From: Peptococcaceae bacterium UBA7185
GTDB taxonomy: Bacteria; Bacillota; Peptococcia; Peptococcales; Peptococcaceae
NCBI GenBank assembly: GCA_002491065.1
Contig: DKVF01000017.1
Coordinates: 1-15,777 of the forward strand
Length of the DNA: 15,777 nucleotides
Direction: 5' to 3'
A program made the position numbers and the translations under genes. The notes beneath the pieces are model-generated. The model was not told where the DNA came from. It did not search any database and saw nothing but the letters and a program-made list of their open reading frames with translations. The number at the start of each line of letters is the position of its first letter. Positions within the stretch are counted from its first letter, which is position 1. Shown piece by piece: positions 14,099-15,777 of the stretch.

Positions 14099-15595
14099 AT
14101 GGATCGTCAATTTGCAATTTTTATGGTCATTGCACTGTATATGGTTATCATGATTGGTATCGGTTTTTACTATGCACGGCGCAATACCTCTGTTTCCGAC
14201 TACGTCTTAGGTGGCCGCAGCCTGAACCCATGGGTTACTGCGCTGAGCGCACAGGCCTCTGATATGAGCGGCTGGCTCTTAACAGGTTTACCGGGGTTGG
14301 CCTATTTATCCCTCGCAGGCTTTAAGGAAGCCGCCTGGACTGCCATCGGTTTAGCAATCGGGACCTTTCTCAACTGGGTTCTCGTCGCAAGACGGCTGCG
14401 CAGCTTTACAGAAGTTTCACAAAATTCTTTAACATTGCCTGACTATCTGCAAAACCGTTTCCGCGACCGTTCAGCTATTTTGAAAACAGCTACCGCAGCA
14501 GCCAGCATTATTTTCTTTTTAATTTATACATCTTCTATGTTTGTGGCTGGCGCCAAGCTATTTTCTACCATCTTTCCCATCAGTTACACCCAGGGCTTGT
14601 TGGTAGGCAGTTTAATCATCATTTCCTATACCTTTTTAGGAGGATTTTTGGCTGTATGTACGACAGATACTGTACAGGGTATTCTCATGTTTATCGCATT
14701 GGTTTTTGTACCACTGGCTATCATCTCTGTAGCAGGCGGTTTTACTGCCACATTTACACAAATTGATCCCAGCAACTGGCAGTTATTTCCTACAGGAGAC
14801 GGTAGCGTATCCTTCCTTCTCATAGCTTCCTCATTGGCTTGGGGACTGGGATATTTTGGACAGCCTCACATTTTAGTTCGCTTTATGGCAGTTGCCAAAC
14901 CGAAAGATATTAAACCTGCCACCATTGTTGCTATGATTTGGGTTATCATCACTTTAGCTGCAGCTGTATTGATCGGCCCTTTGGGACATATCTATCTGTC
15001 AGAGCCTCTGGCCGAAGGACAGCACGAAACTATTTTTATGGTGCTCATCAACCAGATGTTCAATCCAGTACTGACCGGTGTTTTCTTATCAGCAATCCTG
15101 GCTGCTATCATGTCTACCGCAGCTTCCCAGCTGCTCGTTGCATCTTCCGCACTGTCCAATGATATCTATCATGGCCTGTTCCATAAACATGCATCAGAAA
15201 AAGAAACCATGCTGGTGAGCCGGATCTCTGTATTGCTGATTGCCGCCATTGCACTTTTCCTAGGTATGGACCCCAATAGCTCCATTTTTGGTATCGTCAG
15301 CTACGCTTGGGCTGGATTGGGCGCTTCCTTTGGGCCTGCCGTGTTCATGTCCCTGTATTGGAAACGGATGACACGCAACGGCGCCATTGCTGGTGTCTGT
15401 GTCGGCGCTGTCAGCACCATTTTGTTCAACTATCTGAAAACCCATGTTGGCGGAATTTTCAGCGTTTATGAATTGTTGCCGGCATTTATTTTGGCCGTCA
15501 TTGCTATTGTTGTCTTCTCCCTTTTGGACAAAGCGCCATCTCAGGATATACTCAATGAATTTGACCAGGCAGTGGCACAGTCCAAAGAAAAATAA
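14099..15595 (+). CDS. putP: Sodium/proline symporter PutP
   Basis: A 498-residue sodium:solute symporter with about 13 membrane helices that imports proline with Na+ across the cytoplasmic membrane. The sodium site of E. coli PutP is conserved: D55 and S57 fall in QASDMSGWL at identical numbering, and S339-T340 in MSTAASQLL match S340-T341. The segments VLGGRSLNPWVTALSA and LTLPDY are PutP-like rather than general SSS-family, which makes proline the likely substrate. AGGAGG sits 6 bases before the ATG at 14099. A longer reading frame from 14027 would begin inside the promoter and is rejected. Monocistronic, with its own promoter and terminator. No putA proline dehydrogenase is in the window, so use in osmoprotection or nutrition cannot be told apart. 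Confidence 0.93.
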   Translation: MDRQFAIFMVIALYMVIMIGIGFYYARRNTSVSDYVLGGRSLNPWVTALSAQASDMSGWLLTGLPGLAYLSLAGFKEAAWTAIGLAIGTFLNWVLVARRLRSFTEVSQNSLTLPDYLQNRFRDRSAILKTATAAASIIFFLIYTSSMFVAGAKLFSTIFPISYTQGLLVGSLIIISYTFLGGFLAVCTTDTVQGILMFIALVFVPLAIISVAGGFTATFTQIDPSNWQLFPTGDGSVSFLLIASSLAWGLGYFGQPHILVRFMAVAKPKDIKPATIVAMIWVIITLAAAVLIGPLGHIYLSEPLAEGQHETIFMVLINQMFNPVLTGVFLSAILAAIMSTAASQLLVASSALSNDIYHGLFHKHASEKETMLVSRISVLLIAAIALFLGMDPNSSIFGIVSYAWAGLGASFGPAVFMSLYWKRMTRNGAIAGVCVGAVSTILFNYLKTHVGGIFSVYELLPAFILAVIAIVVFSLLDKAPSQDILNEFDQAVAQSKEK

Positions 15596-15651
15596 CTAGT
15601 GTTTGACAAAATAGCTCATCATTCTCACGCAGGCAAAATTGTTCTGCGACA

Positions 15652-15696
15652 AAAAAGTGCTATGCTGCTCCCCAACAAAGCAACATAGCACTTTTT
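15652..15696 (+). terminator. Intrinsic terminator of the putP gene
   Basis: AAAAAGTGCTATG (15652-15664) pairs perfectly over 13 bases with CATAGCACTTTTT (15684-15696), with four more pairs inside after one mismatch. The stem ends in a five-T run on the plus strand; the A-run on the left would let it also work on the minus strand. It lies 56 bases after the symporter stop. Confidence 0.9.
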
Positions 15697-15777
15697 ATGG
15701 CGCTACGTCAAATGTTGGGGGGCAAAAACCCCATAGAAAAAAATTATAGAATGTCCGTATTATCGGCAATACAAAGC

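Noticed and set aside
15603..15608. Perfect TTGACA after putP, possible plus-strand -35 box
   Set aside because: No -10-like hexamer at 16-18 bases (CACGCA at 17), and the putP terminator follows at once.
15743..15748. TATAAT on the minus strand near the right edge
   Set aside because: The nearest -35-like TTGCCG is only 15 bases away, and transcription would run into the terminator and antisense to putP.
1..15777. CRISPR array, tRNA/rRNA, insertion sequence or prophage genes
   Set aside because: No regularly spaced direct repeats, no cloverleaf or rRNA-like sequence, and no transposase, integrase or structural phage motifs were seen on either strand.

Overview
The window looks like the chromosome of an anaerobic, low-to-mid GC Bacillota. 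GC is in the mid-40s percent by eye. Shine-Dalgarno sites are strong (AGGAGG/GGAGGG), and the gene set includes a Gram-positive-type bifunctional Rel, HemZ, a two-subunit iron-sulfur fumarase and a PutP-type proline carrier. A Negativicutes host (Acidaminococcaceae-like) would fit, but that is an inference from gene content and not proven here. Nothing marks the region as phage, plasmid or transposon: I see no integrase, transposase, CRISPR array, tRNA or rRNA.

Layout. Positions 1-1211 hold a minus-strand two-gene unit: an ArsR-type repressor with an extended -10 promoter and a palindrome at its start site, then a TM1586-type nitroreductase. Positions 1212-1584 are non-coding and carry two hairpins. 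Positions 1585-2766 hold a second minus-strand pair, a RibD-C/DHFR-like reductase followed by a flavodoxin, behind a good TTGATA-17-TATACT promoter. Positions 2767-3100 are an AT-rich divergent intergenic region. Positions 3101-4006 hold a plus-strand diacylglycerol/lipid kinase that meets the next operon at a bidirectional terminator (4072-4114).

The core is a minus-strand operon read from 12050 down to 4137: recJ-like giant gene, rel, MBL-fold hydrolase, hemZ. The genes are tightly packed: 14-base overlap, 24-base gap, 4-base overlap. Upstream, and separated by a terminator and about 300 non-coding bases, lies the minus-strand fumarase pair (alpha then beta, 13851 to 12428). Divergent from it is a plus-strand sodium/proline symporter (14099-15595) with a strong terminator.

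The standout is the 1212-residue recJ product. It joins a complete RecJ 5'-3' single-strand exonuclease, a HIRAN domain and a complete RecQ-like superfamily 2 helicase in one chain. In E. coli, RecQ and RecJ are separate proteins that cooperate in resecting DNA for the RecF pathway. Here the unwinding and digesting activities, plus a possible DNA-end reader, appear to be covalently coupled. This is the best candidate for an undescribed system in the window. Secondary points of interest are a 40-base hairpin capped by a GAAA tetraloop on the minus strand (1439-1478), a probable ArsR operator (1226-1243), and a coding-like in-frame tail behind the flavodoxin stop.
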